Shown here: piece after piece, positions 43,096 to 53,681 of the stretch
Numbering within the stretch: the first letter of the stretch is position 1
How the letters are laid out: every line of letters begins with the position of its first letter
NCBI GenBank assembly: GCA_900109485.1
Contig: FOAY01000002.1
Coordinates: 244,723 to 308,722, forward strand
Direction: 5' to 3'
Length of the DNA stretch: 64,000 bases
Source of the DNA: Kosakonia sacchari
GTDB lineage: Bacteria > Pseudomonadota > Gammaproteobacteria > Enterobacterales > Enterobacteriaceae
Notes under the pieces: model-generated
What the model was told of the DNA's origin: nothing
Seen by the model: only the letters and a program-made list of their open reading frames with translations
Database searches by the model: none
Translations under genes and position numbers: made by a program

Positions 43096-43387
43096 ACATA
43101 AATCGGGTGAGTTGCCAGCGCTCAACAAGCAGCGTGAAGCTGAATTAAAAGCGCTGGCAAATAAATCGGACGAAGAGATTGATTACAGCGATATTCCGTC
43201 TACAGATGATGTGTTATGGGCTGGCGCTGTGCGCGGCAAGTTTTTTCGCCCGTTAAAAACGCAGGCGTCGGTGCGTATTGATGCTGATGTGATGGAGTGG
43301 TTAAAACGACCGGGGAAAGGGTATCAGACCCGGCTCAATGCCATTTTGCGTGAGGCAATGATGCGCGATTTGCAGAACAAGAAGTAA
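43082..43387 (+). CDS. brnA: BrnA-family antitoxin
   Basis: 101 aa; the C-terminal half is a ribbon-helix-helix (ASVRIDADVMEWLKRPGKGYQTRLNAILREAM), the N-terminal half (SDEEIDYSDIPSTDDVLWAGAVRGKFFRP) wraps the toxin. The ATG at 43082 overlaps brnT by 14 bases; a start at 43013 would lie deep inside brnT and is rejected. Expected to repress the promoter through the repeat at 42767-42790. Confidence 0.9.
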   Translation: MSMVKHKSGELPALNKQREAELKALANKSDEEIDYSDIPSTDDVLWAGAVRGKFFRPLKTQASVRIDADVMEWLKRPGKGYQTRLNAILREAMMRDLQNKK

Positions 43388-43396
43388 CGGATAATT

Positions 43397-43475
43397 GCCG
43401 GATGGCGCTGCGCTTATCCGGCCTGCGTTCGGCTCTGCAAACGCCTGGCCGGATAAGGCGTTTCGCCCATCAGGC
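43397..43475. repeat. REP pair between brnA and yjiA
   Basis: A REP unit at 43397-43425 faces an inverted, slightly diverged unit at 43446-43475 (GGCCGGATAAGGCGTTTCGC). It lies between convergent genes and touches the yjiA stop codon. Confidence 0.85.
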
Positions 43476-44431
43476 TATTTCTTTAACCCCGCAAAGGCTT
43501 CGCGGATCTCCTCTTCCGGCAGTTGCACACCGATAAACACCAGCGTGCTGTGCGGGGTTTCATCGCCCCACGGGCGATCCCAGTCGGCGCTGTAGAGGCG
43601 CTGCACGCCCTGGAACAGCAGGCGGTTTGGCTCGCCGTCGATCCACAGCATCCCTTTGTAACGTAATAACTTTTCGGCAAAACTCAGCAGCAGGCTCTCC
43701 ATCACGCGCGACACCTCGCTGATGTCCACCGGGTAATTGAGTTCTACCACAATCGAACTAATGTCGTTCTGCTTGTCGGCCATAAAGTGGAAGCGCGGCT
43801 TCGCGGCGACCACGTTCTCTTCCAGCATAAAACCGTTGGTATTAAACAGGTTCGCCAGCTCGATATCACCGTGAGTAACGGTGTAAATCGGCGCGCGGGC
43901 GTTGATGCGGCGCAGGCGTTCGCGCAGTTTTTCGCTTTCGCCAGCAACGTCGGTTTTGCTCAGCAGAATGCGGTCGGCATAGCCAATCTGCGATTGTGCC
44001 AGCGTAAACTGGTTCATCTGTTCATCGGCGTGGACAGCATCGACCAGCGCGATCACCCCGTCGAGCAGATAGCGCTGGCAGAGGATCTCATGGGCGAAAA
44101 AGGTCTGAATGATCGGGCCGGGATCCGCCATGCCGGTGCACTCGATCACCAGCCGATCAAAGGCGATATCGCCGCGATCGAGGCTGTCGAGCAGATCCAA
44201 CAGCGCATCTTCCAGCTCACTGGAGCGGCTACAGCAGATACAACCGTTAGTCAGGGTTTTGATCTGCGTGGCGCGATAGCCAATTAATTGATCGTCAACG
44301 GAAACTTCACCGAATTCGTTTTCGATGACGGCGATTTTGTAGCCGTGCTGTTCATTGAGGATATGGCGTAAGAGGGTGGTTTTGCCTGCGCCGAGGAAAC
44401 CGGTCAACAGTGTGACTGCAATTGGGGTCAT
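43475..44431 (-). CDS. yjiA: YjiA, G3E-family GTPase
   Basis: 318 aa, exactly the E. coli YjiA length. G3E/CobW family: Walker A TGFLGAGKTTLL, the metal-binding GCICC in NGCICCSRS, Walker B ECTGMADPGP, and SKTD for guanine. The C-terminal CobW domain reads LLRYKGMLWIDGEPNRLLFQGVQRLY. It may handle a metal cofactor; the physiological client is unknown. The ATG at 44431 gives the conserved N-terminus; an extension to 44458 is rejected because it overlaps yjiX. Third gene of btsT-yjiX-yjiA. Confidence 0.94.
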   Translation of the reverse strand: MTPIAVTLLTGFLGAGKTTLLRHILNEQHGYKIAVIENEFGEVSVDDQLIGYRATQIKTLTNGCICCSRSSELEDALLDLLDSLDRGDIAFDRLVIECTGMADPGPIIQTFFAHEILCQRYLLDGVIALVDAVHADEQMNQFTLAQSQIGYADRILLSKTDVAGESEKLRERLRRINARAPIYTVTHGDIELANLFNTNGFMLEENVVAAKPRFHFMADKQNDISSIVVELNYPVDISEVSRVMESLLLSFAEKLLRYKGMLWIDGEPNRLLFQGVQRLYSADWDRPWGDETPHSTLVFIGVQLPEEEIREAFAGLKK

Positions 44432-44441
44432 AACATCTCCT

Positions 44442-44645
44442 TTAGCAACAGCGGACACCGCCCTTGCCGTCGCCGCCGTAACGCGCCTGCTGGCGTTCGC
44501 GGAAGAACTCTTCGTAAGTCATGTACGGTTTATCGGGATGGTTGGTCTTCATATGGTCAACATAGTTGTCATAGTCCGGAATACCAATCAGCATCTTTGC
44601 CGCCTGACCGAGGTATTTTTTGGCTTCGCCTAAGTTACCAAACAT
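44442..44645 (-). CDS. yjiX: YjiX, YbdD/YjiX-family small protein
   Basis: 67 aa, nearly identical to E. coli YjiX ([32 protein letters not shown] ... [11 protein letters not shown]). Ends in a conserved GGVRCC. It always accompanies CstA-type carriers and probably assists the transporter or the YjiA GTPase. The open frame extends upstream to 44768, but the ATG at 44645 is the family start. Ten bases before yjiA. Confidence 0.95.
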   Translation of the reverse strand: MFGNLGEAKKYLGQAAKMLIGIPDYDNYVDHMKTNHPDKPYMTYEEFFRERQQARYGGDGKGGVRCC

Positions 44646-44668
44646 TATTCTTCCCGGATATTGATTAC

Positions 44669-44699
44669 GCCGGATGGCGGCGTTCGCCTTATCCGGCCT
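44669..44699. repeat. REP element between btsT and yjiX
   Basis: A single REP unit (GCCGGATGGCGGCGTTCGCC followed by TTATCCGGCC) lies in the 127-base gap of the operon, so it may set relative transcript levels. Confidence 0.82.
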
Positions 44700-44729
44700 G
44701 GGATGACTGCGCCAGTGAGGCCTGTGAAA

Positions 44730-44750
44730 CTCCCCCCACTCAGGGGGGAG
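44730..44750. repeat. GC-rich hairpin after btsT
   Basis: CTCCCCCC-ACTCA-GGGGGGAG is a perfect 8-bp stem 23 bases after the btsT stop. Only three T follow on the transcribed strand, so it may be an mRNA stabiliser or weak terminator. Confidence 0.5.
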
Positions 44751-44772
44751 TGTGTAGCTATCCGGCACAGGT

Positions 44773-46926
44773 TTAATGATGTGAAGAGGTTTTCACGCCG
44801 CCTTCCGGCACCGGAACATACGGTGTTTCTTTGTCGGTACGCACTTTGTTGTTACGTACGTTCAGCCAGGTTTTGATGCCGTAGAAGATGATGCTGTAAA
44901 CCACCACCAGGAACAGAATACTCAAACCAGCGTTGGTGTAGTTGTTCACCACGATATGGTTCATGTTGGCAATCTGTTGCGCAGTCAGGTCACCGCCGCC
45001 TGCGGCAATCTTCTCTTTGTACTGGTTAGCCATATACAGGAAGCCTTCCAGTTGCGGGTTGGTGCTGAACAGTTTTAGACCCAGCGCCCAGGTGGTGCAC
45101 AGCAGCAGCCACATGGCCGGAACCACGGTCACCCAGATATATTTGGTGCGCTGCATTTTCACCAGCACCACCGTGCCCAGCATCAGCGCCACTGCCGCCA
45201 GCATCTGGTTAGAGATACCGAACAGCGGCCACAGGCTCTTCACGCCGCCCAGCGGATCGACCACGCCCTGATACAGCAGGTAACCCCACAGACCCACGCA
45301 GCCCGCCGTACCGATAACGCCTGCGACCAGTGAATCGGTTTTCTTCAGGAACGGTACGAAGTTGCCCAGCAGATCCTGCAACATAAAGCGACCGGCACGT
45401 GTACCCGCATCCAGCGCGGTAAGGATAAACAGCGCTTCAAACAGAATACCGAAGTGGTACCAGAAGCCCATATCCGCCATCGGCATGATTTTATGGAACA
45501 CATGAGCGATACCGACGGCCAGCGTTGGCGCGCCACCGGCGCGGTTCAGCACTGACGGCTCGCCGATATCTTTCGCCGTTTGCAGCACCTGCTCAGGAGA
45601 GATAACAAAGCCCCAGGAGCTGACGGTCGCTGCCGCGTGCGCAGTCACATCTTTCAACTGCGCCAGAATCATCGGCGCGTTTTCACCGCCCAGCTCATGC
45701 AGGTTCGGCATGGTGATGCCCAGACCGGCTGGCGGGGTGTTCATTGCAAAGTAGAGACCCGGTTCGATAATCGATGCTGCGACCAGCGCCATTACCGCAA
45801 CGAAGGATTCCATCAGCATGGCGCCGTAACCGATAAAGCGCGCGTCGGTTTCGTTGGCCAGCAGTTTCGGCGTCGTACCGGACGCGATCAGCGCATGGAA
45901 GCCAGACACGGCGCCACAGGCGATGGTGATAAACAGGAACGGGAACAGCGCACCTTTCCACAATGGGCCAGTACCGTCAATGTACTGCGTAATCGCAGGC
46001 ATTTTCAGTTCCGGGTTGAGGATCACGATGCCCAGCGCCAGACCGACGATCACGCCGATTTTCAGGAAGGTCGCCAGATAGTCACGCGGTGCGAGGATCA
46101 GCCAGACCGGCAGCAGCGCAGAAACAAAGGCATAACCAATCAGCGCAAAGGTGATGGTGGTGTCTTTAAAGGTCAACGCCGGGCCCCAGTACGGGTCGTG
46201 GGCGATAATGCCACCAAACCAGATGGAGGCCACCAGCAGCACAATGCCGATCACCGACACTTCACCCACGCGGCCAGGGCGCAGGAAGCGCATGTAGATC
46301 CCCATAAATAGGGCAATTGGCACGGTAGAGCAAACGGTGAACACGCCCCACGGGCTTTCCGCCAGCGCTTTCACCACAATCAGCGCCAGCACCGCGAGGA
46401 TGATGATCATAATCAGGAAGCAGCCGAACAGCGCGATGGTGCCGGGCACGCGGCCCATCTCCTCTTTCACCATCTCACCGAGAGAGGCGCCGTTACGACG
46501 GGAGGAGATAAACAGCACCATGAAATCCTGTACTGCACCGGCCAGCACTACGCCTGCCAGCAGCCACAATGTGCCGGGCAGGTAACCCATCTGCGCGGCC
46601 AGCACCGGGCCGACCAGCGGGCCTGCACCAGCGATAGCGGCAAAGTGGTGACCAAACAGCACGTAGCGGTTGGTTGGCACATAGTTAAGGCCGTCGTTAT
46701 TGATCACCGCCGGTGTGGCGCGGGTCGGATCGAGTTTCATCACCTTTTGGGCGATGTAAAGGCTGTAGTAGCGGTAAGCCACCAGATAGACGGAGACGGA
46801 TGCAACAACGATCCACAGAGCACTAACGTGCTCGCCCCGGCGTAAGGCGACAACAGAGAGACAGAAAGCACCGATAATCCCGAGAATCACCCAGGGTATG
46901 TGCTTGAAAAGTTTTTTAGTATCCAT
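44773..46926 (-). CDS. btsT: BtsT (YjiY), pyruvate/H+ symporter of the CstA family
   Basis: 716 aa, as in E. coli BtsT. Inner-membrane carrier with about 16-18 membrane segments; [21 protein letters not shown] opening and the CstA signature [45 protein letters not shown]. It imports pyruvate under control of the BtsSR two-component system in E. coli. The frame extends to 47001, but 46926 gives the conserved start. A perfect CRP site lies about 190 bases upstream. First gene of btsT-yjiX-yjiA. Confidence 0.95.
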   Translation of the reverse strand: MDTKKLFKHIPWVILGIIGAFCLSVVALRRGEHVSALWIVVASVSVYLVAYRYYSLYIAQKVMKLDPTRATPAVINNDGLNYVPTNRYVLFGHHFAAIAGAGPLVGPVLAAQMGYLPGTLWLLAGVVLAGAVQDFMVLFISSRRNGASLGEMVKEEMGRVPGTIALFGCFLIMIIILAVLALIVVKALAESPWGVFTVCSTVPIALFMGIYMRFLRPGRVGEVSVIGIVLLVASIWFGGIIAHDPYWGPALTFKDTTITFALIGYAFVSALLPVWLILAPRDYLATFLKIGVIVGLALGIVILNPELKMPAITQYIDGTGPLWKGALFPFLFITIACGAVSGFHALIASGTTPKLLANETDARFIGYGAMLMESFVAVMALVAASIIEPGLYFAMNTPPAGLGITMPNLHELGGENAPMILAQLKDVTAHAAATVSSWGFVISPEQVLQTAKDIGEPSVLNRAGGAPTLAVGIAHVFHKIMPMADMGFWYHFGILFEALFILTALDAGTRAGRFMLQDLLGNFVPFLKKTDSLVAGVIGTAGCVGLWGYLLYQGVVDPLGGVKSLWPLFGISNQMLAAVALMLGTVVLVKMQRTKYIWVTVVPAMWLLLCTTWALGLKLFSTNPQLEGFLYMANQYKEKIAAGGGDLTAQQIANMNHIVVNNYTNAGLSILFLVVVYSIIFYGIKTWLNVRNNKVRTDKETPYVPVPEGGVKTSSHH

Positions 46927-47114
46927 ATCAGACCTGGTTTTTTGCAGAATGAGTGAACTGGACTTGAAGTGTTGTTTTGGCTGAATGCTGGCAGCGATCA
47001 TGACAAATTACGCGCGCAAAGCGGCGATGATTTGACTCAGTGGTCAGAAACGGTTGCTGAGCGGTAAAGGGGTGGCGGTGAGCGGTTTCACTGGCGCGTA
47101 AGTGCCGGAAAATA

Positions 47115-47130
47115 TGTGATTTTGATCACA
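47115..47130. promoter_or_regulatory. CRP-binding site between btsT and tsr
   Basis: TGTGATTTTGATCACA has both TGTGA/TCACA arms perfect with N6 spacing. It can serve either or both divergent genes; btsT is known to be cAMP-CRP affected in E. coli. Confidence 0.8.
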
Positions 47131-47194
47131 CAGAGAAAAACAGTTGGTTGTCTTTTGTTCGGTAAAAAGCGAGCAAAAATAGCACGATGCACCA

Positions 47195-47221
47195 TAAAGT
47201 TTTCCTTATCCAGGCCGAAAA
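47195..47221 (+). promoter_or_regulatory. Sigma-28 (FliA) promoter of tsr
   Basis: TAAA-N15-GCCGAAAA matches the flagellar promoter consensus TAAA-N15-GCCGATAA with perfect spacing and one mismatch. Ends 31 bases before the tsr start. Confidence 0.85.
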
Positions 47222-47252
47222 CCTAACGTCTGTCTATAAGGAAAGAGAAAAC

Positions 47253-48917
47253 ATGTTAACTCGCATCAAACTTGTTACCAGTTTATTGCTGGTGCTGGGA
47301 TTATTTGGCCTTTTACAACTCACTTCCGGCGGCTTGTTCTTTAACGCGCTGAAACACGACAAAGAAAACTTCACCGTTCTGCAAACCATTCGCCAGCAAC
47401 AGTCCACGCTGAACGCCAGCTGGGTTGCGCTGCTGCAAACCCGTAATACCCTTAACCGCGCCGGGATCCGCTACATGATGGATCAGAACAATATTGGCAG
47501 CGGCGCGACGGTCTCCGATCTGATGCAGATTGCCAGCACCTCGCTGAAACAGGCAGAAGCAAGCTGGAATGCTTACCAGGCGCTGCCGCGCGATCCACGC
47601 CAGAGCGTAGAGGCTGCGGCAGAGATCAAACGTAACTACGATATCTACCACAATGCGCTGGCGGAGCTGATCCAGTTGCTGGGCGCAGGCAAAATTAATG
47701 CCTTCTTCGATCAACCAACCCAGAGCTATCAGGACGGTTTTGAGAAGCAGTACCTCAATTACTTGCAGCAGAACGATCATCTGTATGAAACGGCAGTCAG
47801 CGATAGCGAAAGCTCTTACGGCTCTGCCATCTGGATCATTATTACGGTGCTGATCGTGGTGCTGCTGGTGATCATCGGCGTCTGGGCCGGGATCAAACGA
47901 GCGCTGATCGGGCCGTTGAACCACCTGATCGACAACATTCGTCATATTGCCGGCGGCGATCTGGTGCAGCGCATTGATGTCCACGGCTCCAACGAGATGG
48001 GTGTGCTAGCTGACAGCCTGCGTCATATGCAGAGCGAGCTGGTGCGTACCGTCAGCGATGTGCGTAATGGCGCCAATGCGATTTACAGCGGGGCCAGTGA
48101 AATTTCGGTAGGGAATAACGACCTTTCCTCCCGTACCGAGCAGCAGGCCGCTTCGCTGGAAGAGACGGCAGCCAGCATGGAAGAGCTGACGGCAACGGTG
48201 AAACAGAACGCCGATAACGCCCGTCAGGCGAGCCACCTGGCGCTGAGTGCCTCCGAAACCGCGCAGAAAGGCGGCAAAGTGGTGGATAATGTTGTGCAGA
48301 CGATGCGTGATATTGCCGCCAGTTCGCAGAAAATTGCTGACATCATCAGCGTAATCGACGGTATCGCCTTCCAGACTAACATCCTGGCGCTCAACGCCGC
48401 CGTTGAAGCCGCGCGTGCGGGCGAGCAGGGGCGTGGCTTTGCGGTGGTGGCGGGCGAAGTTCGCAACCTGGCGCAGCGCAGCGCCCAGGCCGCTCGTGAA
48501 ATCAAAAGCCTGATTGAAGACTCCGTCGGTCGCGTTGAACTGGGTTCTACGCTGGTGGAAAGCGCTGGCGAAACGATGGGTGAAATCGTCAATGCGGTGA
48601 CCCGCGTGACCGACATTATGGGGGAAATCGCGTCTGCCTCCGATGAGCAGAGTCGCGGTATCGACCAGGTGGGTCTGGCGGTTTCCGAGATGGATCGGGT
48701 GACGCAGCAGAACGCCTCGCTGGTGGAAGAGTCCGCTGCGGCGGCGGCGGCGCTGGAAGAGCAGGCCAGCCGTTTGACGCAGGCAGTTTCGGTATTTCGC
48801 ATTAACCAGCAGCAGCGCAAGCAGAACAGCGCGACGCCAGCCCAGTCCGCTCCGGCAAGCTCGCAGCCGCGTAAAGCGGTGGTGACCGATACCGGTGATA
48901 ACTGGGAAACTTTCTGA
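47253..48917 (+). CDS. tsr: Tsr, methyl-accepting chemotaxis protein I (serine receptor)
   Basis: 554 aa against 551 in E. coli. Two membrane segments (about 7-30 and 190-213) flank a periplasmic four-helix sensor with the serine-binding region around [16 protein letters not shown] (Arg64-type residue present). A HAMP domain follows, then the signalling hairpin tip [28 protein letters not shown]. The C-terminal NWETF pentapeptide tethers the CheR and CheB enzymes. Start 47253 gives the E. coli N-terminus; an upstream frame start overlaps the promoter. Terminator follows. Confidence 0.96.
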   Translation: MLTRIKLVTSLLLVLGLFGLLQLTSGGLFFNALKHDKENFTVLQTIRQQQSTLNASWVALLQTRNTLNRAGIRYMMDQNNIGSGATVSDLMQIASTSLKQAEASWNAYQALPRDPRQSVEAAAEIKRNYDIYHNALAELIQLLGAGKINAFFDQPTQSYQDGFEKQYLNYLQQNDHLYETAVSDSESSYGSAIWIIITVLIVVLLVIIGVWAGIKRALIGPLNHLIDNIRHIAGGDLVQRIDVHGSNEMGVLADSLRHMQSELVRTVSDVRNGANAIYSGASEISVGNNDLSSRTEQQAASLEETAASMEELTATVKQNADNARQASHLALSASETAQKGGKVVDNVVQTMRDIAASSQKIADIISVIDGIAFQTNILALNAAVEAARAGEQGRGFAVVAGEVRNLAQRSAQAAREIKSLIEDSVGRVELGSTLVESAGETMGEIVNAVTRVTDIMGEIASASDEQSRGIDQVGLAVSEMDRVTQQNASLVEESAAAAAALEEQASRLTQAVSVFRINQQQRKQNSATPAQSAPASSQPRKAVVTDTGDNWETF

Positions 48918-48926
48918 CGGTTATTT

Positions 48927-48953
48927 GCGCCCTGTAATGCAGGGCGCGTTTTC
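48927..48953 (+). terminator. Terminator after tsr
   Basis: GCGCCCTG-TAATG-CAGGGCGC is a perfect 8-bp stem, followed by GTTTTC, 10 bases after the stop codon. Confidence 0.75.
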
Positions 48954-49003
48954 CCCCCGCTTCCCCGTGCTATGCTCACTGCATCCTTTCGTGGAGAAGC
49001 CTT

Positions 49004-49816
49004 ATGAACTTCGTCGCTATCCCTGCCATTCACTACAGTTGCACGCAACTTGCCGCCCTGGTTGGGCAATGTTTTGAAGGTTACAGCATGCCGTTTTCGT
49101 TGCCGCCAGCGGTATTTGCCCAGCGTTTTAGCGCCGAAGGGCTAAGCCTCGTGGACTCCTGCGTCTGGCTGGATGGCGAGGAACCTGCAGCGGTGGCCCT
49201 GATCACCCGGCGCGGCGCATCGGCGAGGCTGGCAGCGTTCGCCATTCGCCCGCAGTATCGGGCGCAGGGGCTGGGCAAACGGCTCCTCCCTCCCTTAATA
49301 ACCGCGTTGCGCGATAAGGGCGTGCGGTTGCTGCGACTGGAAGTGATTCAGGATAATCATCCGGCGGTTGCTTTGTATCACTCACTCGGCTTTACCACCG
49401 TCCAGCCACTGTATGGCTTTCAGGGCGCGAAGGAGGTGGACGGCGAAGATAATGCGTTGCGGGAAATTGATCCGCTGATCGTGGTGCGCAAAGCGGTCTG
49501 CGAGAGTAATGCCTCGCTCTCCTGGCTGACCGATCCGCTCTCTGCCGCATCATTACCGGCGCGGGCGTTTGAGTACCGCAATCATGCGCTGGCGGTGGTT
49601 GCCACGCACATGGAGACGCCGCAGCTACGGTTTATTTATGTGGAGCCGGAGTATCGGCGCAGAGGATTTGCCAGTGAACTTTTGCAGGCGTTGAATCAGC
49701 ATTTTCCCGGTCTGAGCACCTCGGTGGTGGTGCCCGGCGCGTTTGCGCCGCTGTTCGAACGTGCGGGTTACAGCAGGCTTGCGCTTAGCCAGTATGAGAT
49801 GAAGGCTGACCTGTAA
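49004..49816 (+). CDS. GNAT-family acetyltransferase with two GNAT domains
   Basis: 270 aa. The first domain contains AFAIRPQYRAQGLGKRLLPPLITALRDKGVRLLRLEVIQDNHPAVALYHSLGF, an intact acetyl-CoA loop (QGLGKR). A shorter second domain is at the C-terminus (FIYVEPEYRRRGFASELLQALNQHF). Substrate unknown. Likely single-gene unit convergent with opgB. Confidence 0.85.
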   Translation: MNFVAIPAIHYSCTQLAALVGQCFEGYSMPFSLPPAVFAQRFSAEGLSLVDSCVWLDGEEPAAVALITRRGASARLAAFAIRPQYRAQGLGKRLLPPLITALRDKGVRLLRLEVIQDNHPAVALYHSLGFTTVQPLYGFQGAKEVDGEDNALREIDPLIVVRKAVCESNASLSWLTDPLSAASLPARAFEYRNHALAVVATHMETPQLRFIYVEPEYRRRGFASELLQALNQHFPGLSTSVVVPGAFAPLFERAGYSRLALSQYEMKADL

Positions 49817-49835
49817 CGGCCAGCCTTCGATTTTT
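49802..49835 (+). terminator. Terminator overlapping the acetyltransferase stop codon
   Basis: AAGGCTG/CAGCCTT stem with a 12-base loop containing the stop codon, followed by CGATTTTT. Confidence 0.6.
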
Positions 49836-52125
49836 AACCTTCGTCACTCAATACTTTGATTTCCGCCAGCCCGATTCCAAGCTGACGCGGCGAGTGGCCG
49901 AGAATATTCCCTTCGTTGGTGGATTGCGGGTCCGGCGGGACAATCACCAGCGTGCTGCTGCGGGACGGATTATTGAAGCGCAATGTCGTGGTGCTGAGCG
50001 TGTTATCCAGCGTCAGGGTTTGCTCTTCATCGCCGACACGCACCGGAATAGGGCGGTTGGCGTTCGGGCCATACGCTTTGGCGGTAATGACCAGTTCGAA
50101 ATGTTCCGGCAACGGCTGGTTATATTCAATCGACACTTCTTTGCCCAACTGCGCGTTGGACCAGCGCCCCCAGCTTTCCGGACGGGAAATGCCGTTGAAT
50201 GCTTTCACCTCTTCCGGCGCGCCGGGAACGTTGAAGACAAAGCTGTCGGCTTTGTAGCGAATGTTGTTATCGAGGATCTTCAGCGTATCGACATTATTCT
50301 GGTAGCGATCGGCGCTGATCACGCTCTCTTTAAACGCGGTTTTGCCTTTCCACAATGCCTTATCAATATGCTGAACCTGCTGTTCGCCGCCGAGCTGCCC
50401 CTGCGAGACGCACCAGTCGGTAGAGAGCGCCAGTTCTGGCGACCACAGGCGCGCCATTTTGTAGCACTGATCGATCCACACGAAGTTATCGCGCGGCGCA
50501 AAGTCGGCAAGCTGGAAGCGCAGCGGCGCGGAGTATTCGCTTTCCGGCAGCGGTTCAACGCGATGACTGGAAACGCGCACCAGCAGTGGTAAACGGAACT
50601 CGCTGCCGGAGAAGGCGACCATCTGTTTCTGGCTATCCACCGTGAACTCTTTCATCGTTTTCGGGAAGTTCCACAGGCGAATGACGTCCGGTTTCCACGC
50701 CAGCACTTTCTCTTTCATATTCAGGAATACACCGGAGAGCGACTGGCCGGAAATACTGCTGCGCCCAAGGCCGAGGAAGTTGTCGCCGCCGAGGATATCA
50801 AGCACGGTTGCGCCGTTATCCAGCGTGCTGCGTTTGATCCCGGAAACATCCTCCTGGCGCTCATCGCCGCGCATCACAAAGAACAGATCGCTACGATCTT
50901 GTTTGTTGAGGTATTTCCATGCCGTGTTGTTCATCGCCAGATGATCGGAAGAGACCACGATCACCGTGTCTTTAAACCACGGCGACGCTTTGATCTTATT
51001 GATCAACGCCGCGATATGCTGCTGGCTGCAGGTGACGGCGCTGAATGACTGGTTCGGCTTGCCATCATAGCTGTAACTTTTTCGCTCGCAGGTGCGCGAG
51101 ATAAAACCATCCGGATGGTGCGTATCGACGGTCAGCGCGAACAGCGAGAAGCGTTTGCCCGCGCGCGACAGCTCTTCGTAGCGTTTCCAGACGGCATCCA
51201 GCACCGTATCATCGTAGAAGCCCCAGTCATTACGGTAGTGGGGATCGGCGACCTGGTTTTTCAGCTCTTCTGCGCCAACGAGGTAATCAAAACCGTGCGA
51301 TTTCAGGAACACATCTTTCCCGGCAAAGCGCAGATTCGCGCCCTGGATAAAATGGTTCTCGTAGCCGGAATTTTTCAGAATGTCGCCGAGGCAAAGATTC
51401 TGCGGGAAGAAACTGGATACCGAAGCGGAAGCGTTGCCTTCAAAAGGCGCGAACAGTGGAATGCCGCACTGTGAGGCGACCATGCCAGCGATGGTGTAAT
51501 CCGTGCCGGGGAGTTGTTCCGTATGGCTAAAGTCGAGGCTTTGCGCCTTCAGCGCGCCCAGTTCCGGCGCCAGTCCAGGAAATGTCTCTTCATTGAAGTA
51601 GGTACGCTCCAGACTTTCGCCGTAGATGTAGACCAGGTTGAGTTTCGGTTCCGGGATCTTCTTCGCCGGGACTTTATAAAACGTGGCGAAGTCGGGATCG
51701 CCCTCGCGCGTCTGGGATTTCACCAGTTCGGTGATCTGGCGGAATGCCGGGCTGGCATCGACCGAACCCAGCGCCAGCGCCAGTGCCAGCAAGCTGTAGC
51801 CAAAATGATGGGGCAGATGGCGACGGCGGCGCAGTACCCAGCCCAGCGCGCAGAACAACGCCACCAGCGCGAGAACCAGCCCCGCTCCGGGTAACATGTA
51901 TTTGCTGATGCCCGCACCGGTCAGACTGTTGGTGAGGGTATACAACACTGCGTCGTTAATGCCATCGCCGGTAAAGTAATTACTGGCGTACAGCATGATA
52001 TTCAAAATAATAAACAGGCCCAATACCAGCAGCGTTGCAGTAAACCACCAGCTATTTCGCCCCGCCTTACAGGCGTAAATCACAACCGAGGCGATAAACA
52101 GAGCAATAGAGAGCAACTCGGACAA
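49834..52125 (-). CDS. opgB: OpgB (MdoB), phosphoglycerol transferase I
   Basis: 763 aa, exactly the E. coli OpgB length. Four membrane segments in the first 140 residues ([15 protein letters not shown] onward), then a periplasmic alkaline-phosphatase-fold catalytic domain with the [21 protein letters not shown] and [16 protein letters not shown] motifs. It transfers phosphoglycerol from phosphatidylglycerol to osmoregulated periplasmic glucans. Core gene in its E. coli position. Confidence 0.96.
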   Translation of the reverse strand: MSELLSIALFIASVVIYACKAGRNSWWFTATLLVLGLFIILNIMLYASNYFTGDGINDAVLYTLTNSLTGAGISKYMLPGAGLVLALVALFCALGWVLRRRRHLPHHFGYSLLALALALGSVDASPAFRQITELVKSQTREGDPDFATFYKVPAKKIPEPKLNLVYIYGESLERTYFNEETFPGLAPELGALKAQSLDFSHTEQLPGTDYTIAGMVASQCGIPLFAPFEGNASASVSSFFPQNLCLGDILKNSGYENHFIQGANLRFAGKDVFLKSHGFDYLVGAEELKNQVADPHYRNDWGFYDDTVLDAVWKRYEELSRAGKRFSLFALTVDTHHPDGFISRTCERKSYSYDGKPNQSFSAVTCSQQHIAALINKIKASPWFKDTVIVVSSDHLAMNNTAWKYLNKQDRSDLFFVMRGDERQEDVSGIKRSTLDNGATVLDILGGDNFLGLGRSSISGQSLSGVFLNMKEKVLAWKPDVIRLWNFPKTMKEFTVDSQKQMVAFSGSEFRLPLLVRVSSHRVEPLPESEYSAPLRFQLADFAPRDNFVWIDQCYKMARLWSPELALSTDWCVSQGQLGGEQQVQHIDKALWKGKTAFKESVISADRYQNNVDTLKILDNNIRYKADSFVFNVPGAPEEVKAFNGISRPESWGRWSNAQLGKEVSIEYNQPLPEHFELVITAKAYGPNANRPIPVRVGDEEQTLTLDNTLSTTTLRFNNPSRSSTLVIVPPDPQSTNEGNILGHSPRQLGIGLAEIKVLSDEG

Positions 52126-52320
52126 CCGTCATTCCTCATCAAGACCAGACATATTGCTGGTTAATCATTTTTGTGACAGAAGAACTAATTTAATGGTGAT
52201 GTCACACTGCTGCAATTGTAGTGTCACTTTATTCTGAGTTGATTCAGAAATGGTTTAGAAAACGACAATTTTGTTGTGCATCACGTCTGTGAACTGGCGG
52301 AACGGTGGAGAAAGAGAGGG

Positions 52321-52360
52321 GAAAATGCCGCGTTCAGGCCGAAAAAGCGCTCAACGCGGC
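52321..52360 (-). terminator. Terminator after yjjA
   Basis: On the minus strand GCCGCGTT/AACGCGGC form an 8-bp stem followed by CATTTTC, just after the yjjA stop codon. Confidence 0.6.
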
Positions 52361-52366
52361 GGAAGA

Positions 52367-52867
52367 TCAGGAGAGGAAGTTGACGCCCTGTTTCAGAACA
52401 ATATCGCAGGCTTTTGACTTCACTTTTTCTGCCAGCGGTGTGCTGCCGATGTTGCTCAGGTTCAACTGCTCGCCGTTTTTGGTGTTCAGCATACCCTGAA
52501 GGCCATCCAGATAATTGGTGTCCTGTTTCTGCTGGCTGGCGCCGAGCCCCAGTTTATCCAGCACCTGGTTTTTTACATTCTCGGTGTTGGTGAGCGAGGA
52601 AAGCTTGTTTTTGGCGCACCAGGACATTACGCCTGCCGCATTGTTCATGGTATTTGAACTGAGCGCCTGATTACCGCCGTTAAGCAGGCCGGTCAGGGAG
52701 GAGAGCGACAACCCACCCTGCTGCGAAGCGGTGCTGCTCGTGTTTTTCTGGCTGAGCTGGTTTGCAGCGCTGGAGAGCGTATCCTGCCAGGAAGCGGCGT
52801 TGGCAAAGCTGGTTAGCAGGGCGCTGCTGATGGCAGCAGCGCAGAGCAGGCGTTTGGCGAATTTCAT
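52367..52867 (-). CDS. yjjA: YjjA, DUF2501 exported protein
   Basis: 166 aa (E. coli about 164). A signal peptide MKFAKRLLCAAAISSALLTSFANA precedes a Ser/Gln/Asn-rich mature region with two cysteines (SWCAKNK, SKACDIVLKQG) that may form a disulfide. DUF2501, function unknown. The start at 52867 gives the signal peptide; a frame to 52945 overlaps dnaC by a few bases and is rejected. Last gene of dnaT-dnaC-yjjA. Confidence 0.92.
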   Translation of the reverse strand: MKFAKRLLCAAAISSALLTSFANAASWQDTLSSAANQLSQKNTSSTASQQGGLSLSSLTGLLNGGNQALSSNTMNNAAGVMSWCAKNKLSSLTNTENVKNQVLDKLGLGASQQKQDTNYLDGLQGMLNTKNGEQLNLSNIGSTPLAEKVKSKACDIVLKQGVNFLS

Positions 52868-52941
52868 ATCGTGCATATCCCGATGTTTCAGTAAAACGCT
52901 GAGTATACACCTGCGCAGATCCGCCACAGAGGTGAAAACTC

Positions 52942-53679
52942 TCAATACTCTTTACCGGTGACGCGGCTACGGTAGCTCTCCCAGTTGAAGATCACCCACA
53001 GACTGTTGCCGAGACGCATCCTGTCCATTACGCGCTCGCCCAACAGTTTATTCATCTCTTCCAGATTACTGTTAGTGAGCATGCCGGTCGGGCGTTTGGA
53101 CGAAGAGCGCCTGTCGACTATCTGATTGATAATGACTTTTTCGTAGCGAGATTCTGTCTGCATGCCGATTTCGTCAATCACCAGCAGATCGACGCTGCTT
53201 AAATCGTTCAGCAACTGTTCTTCGCTGCTTTCGCGATTGCCGAACGTCTCTTTCATGGCAGACATAATGTCGGCAACGGTAATGATCAGCACCGATTTCC
53301 CGCGCAGCAACAGCTCATTGCAGATGGCCGCAGCAAGGTGATTCTTGCCGGTGCCTGGTTTGCCGGAAAAGATAAAACTGGCGATATTACCGTCAAACTC
53401 TTCGACATATTGCCGCGCCTGGCTGAGGGCGCGCATCTGGCCCTCCGTTTCGACCCGGTAATTTTCAAAAGAGCAGTTCTGGTGCAGCGGACGAATGCCG
53501 GAGCGATTAAAAGTGCGCTGCATTTTCATTGCGCGGTTTTCTCGCTCCAGCGCCGCCGAACGGATTTCGCCCTGTTCTTTCTGCCAGGCCATTAGCTCCT
53601 CGCCCGTTTTAAAGGCGGGCTCAGTGTTGGCGGGCATCATCTTTTGCAGTCGCTTCATCAATTCGCCGACGTTTTTCAT
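52942..53679 (-). CDS. dnaC: DnaC, helicase loader
   Basis: 245 aa, exactly the E. coli length. AAA+ ATPase that loads the DnaB helicase onto DNA at oriC and during restart. Walker A FSGKPGTGKNHLAAAI (about residue 100), Walker B LLVIDEIGMQ, sensor and arginine finger VMDRMRLG near the C-terminus. The N-terminal region binds DnaB. Two bases after dnaT. Confidence 0.96.
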   Translation of the reverse strand: MKNVGELMKRLQKMMPANTEPAFKTGEELMAWQKEQGEIRSAALERENRAMKMQRTFNRSGIRPLHQNCSFENYRVETEGQMRALSQARQYVEEFDGNIASFIFSGKPGTGKNHLAAAICNELLLRGKSVLIITVADIMSAMKETFGNRESSEEQLLNDLSSVDLLVIDEIGMQTESRYEKVIINQIVDRRSSSKRPTGMLTNSNLEEMNKLLGERVMDRMRLGNSLWVIFNWESYRSRVTGKEY

Positions 53680-53681
53680 CG

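Larger units (their letters stand above)
46927..47252. other. Divergent btsT-tsr promoter region
   Basis: This 326-base gap holds a perfect CRP core site in the middle and a sigma-28 promoter toward tsr. No additional gene was recognised. Confidence 0.65.
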
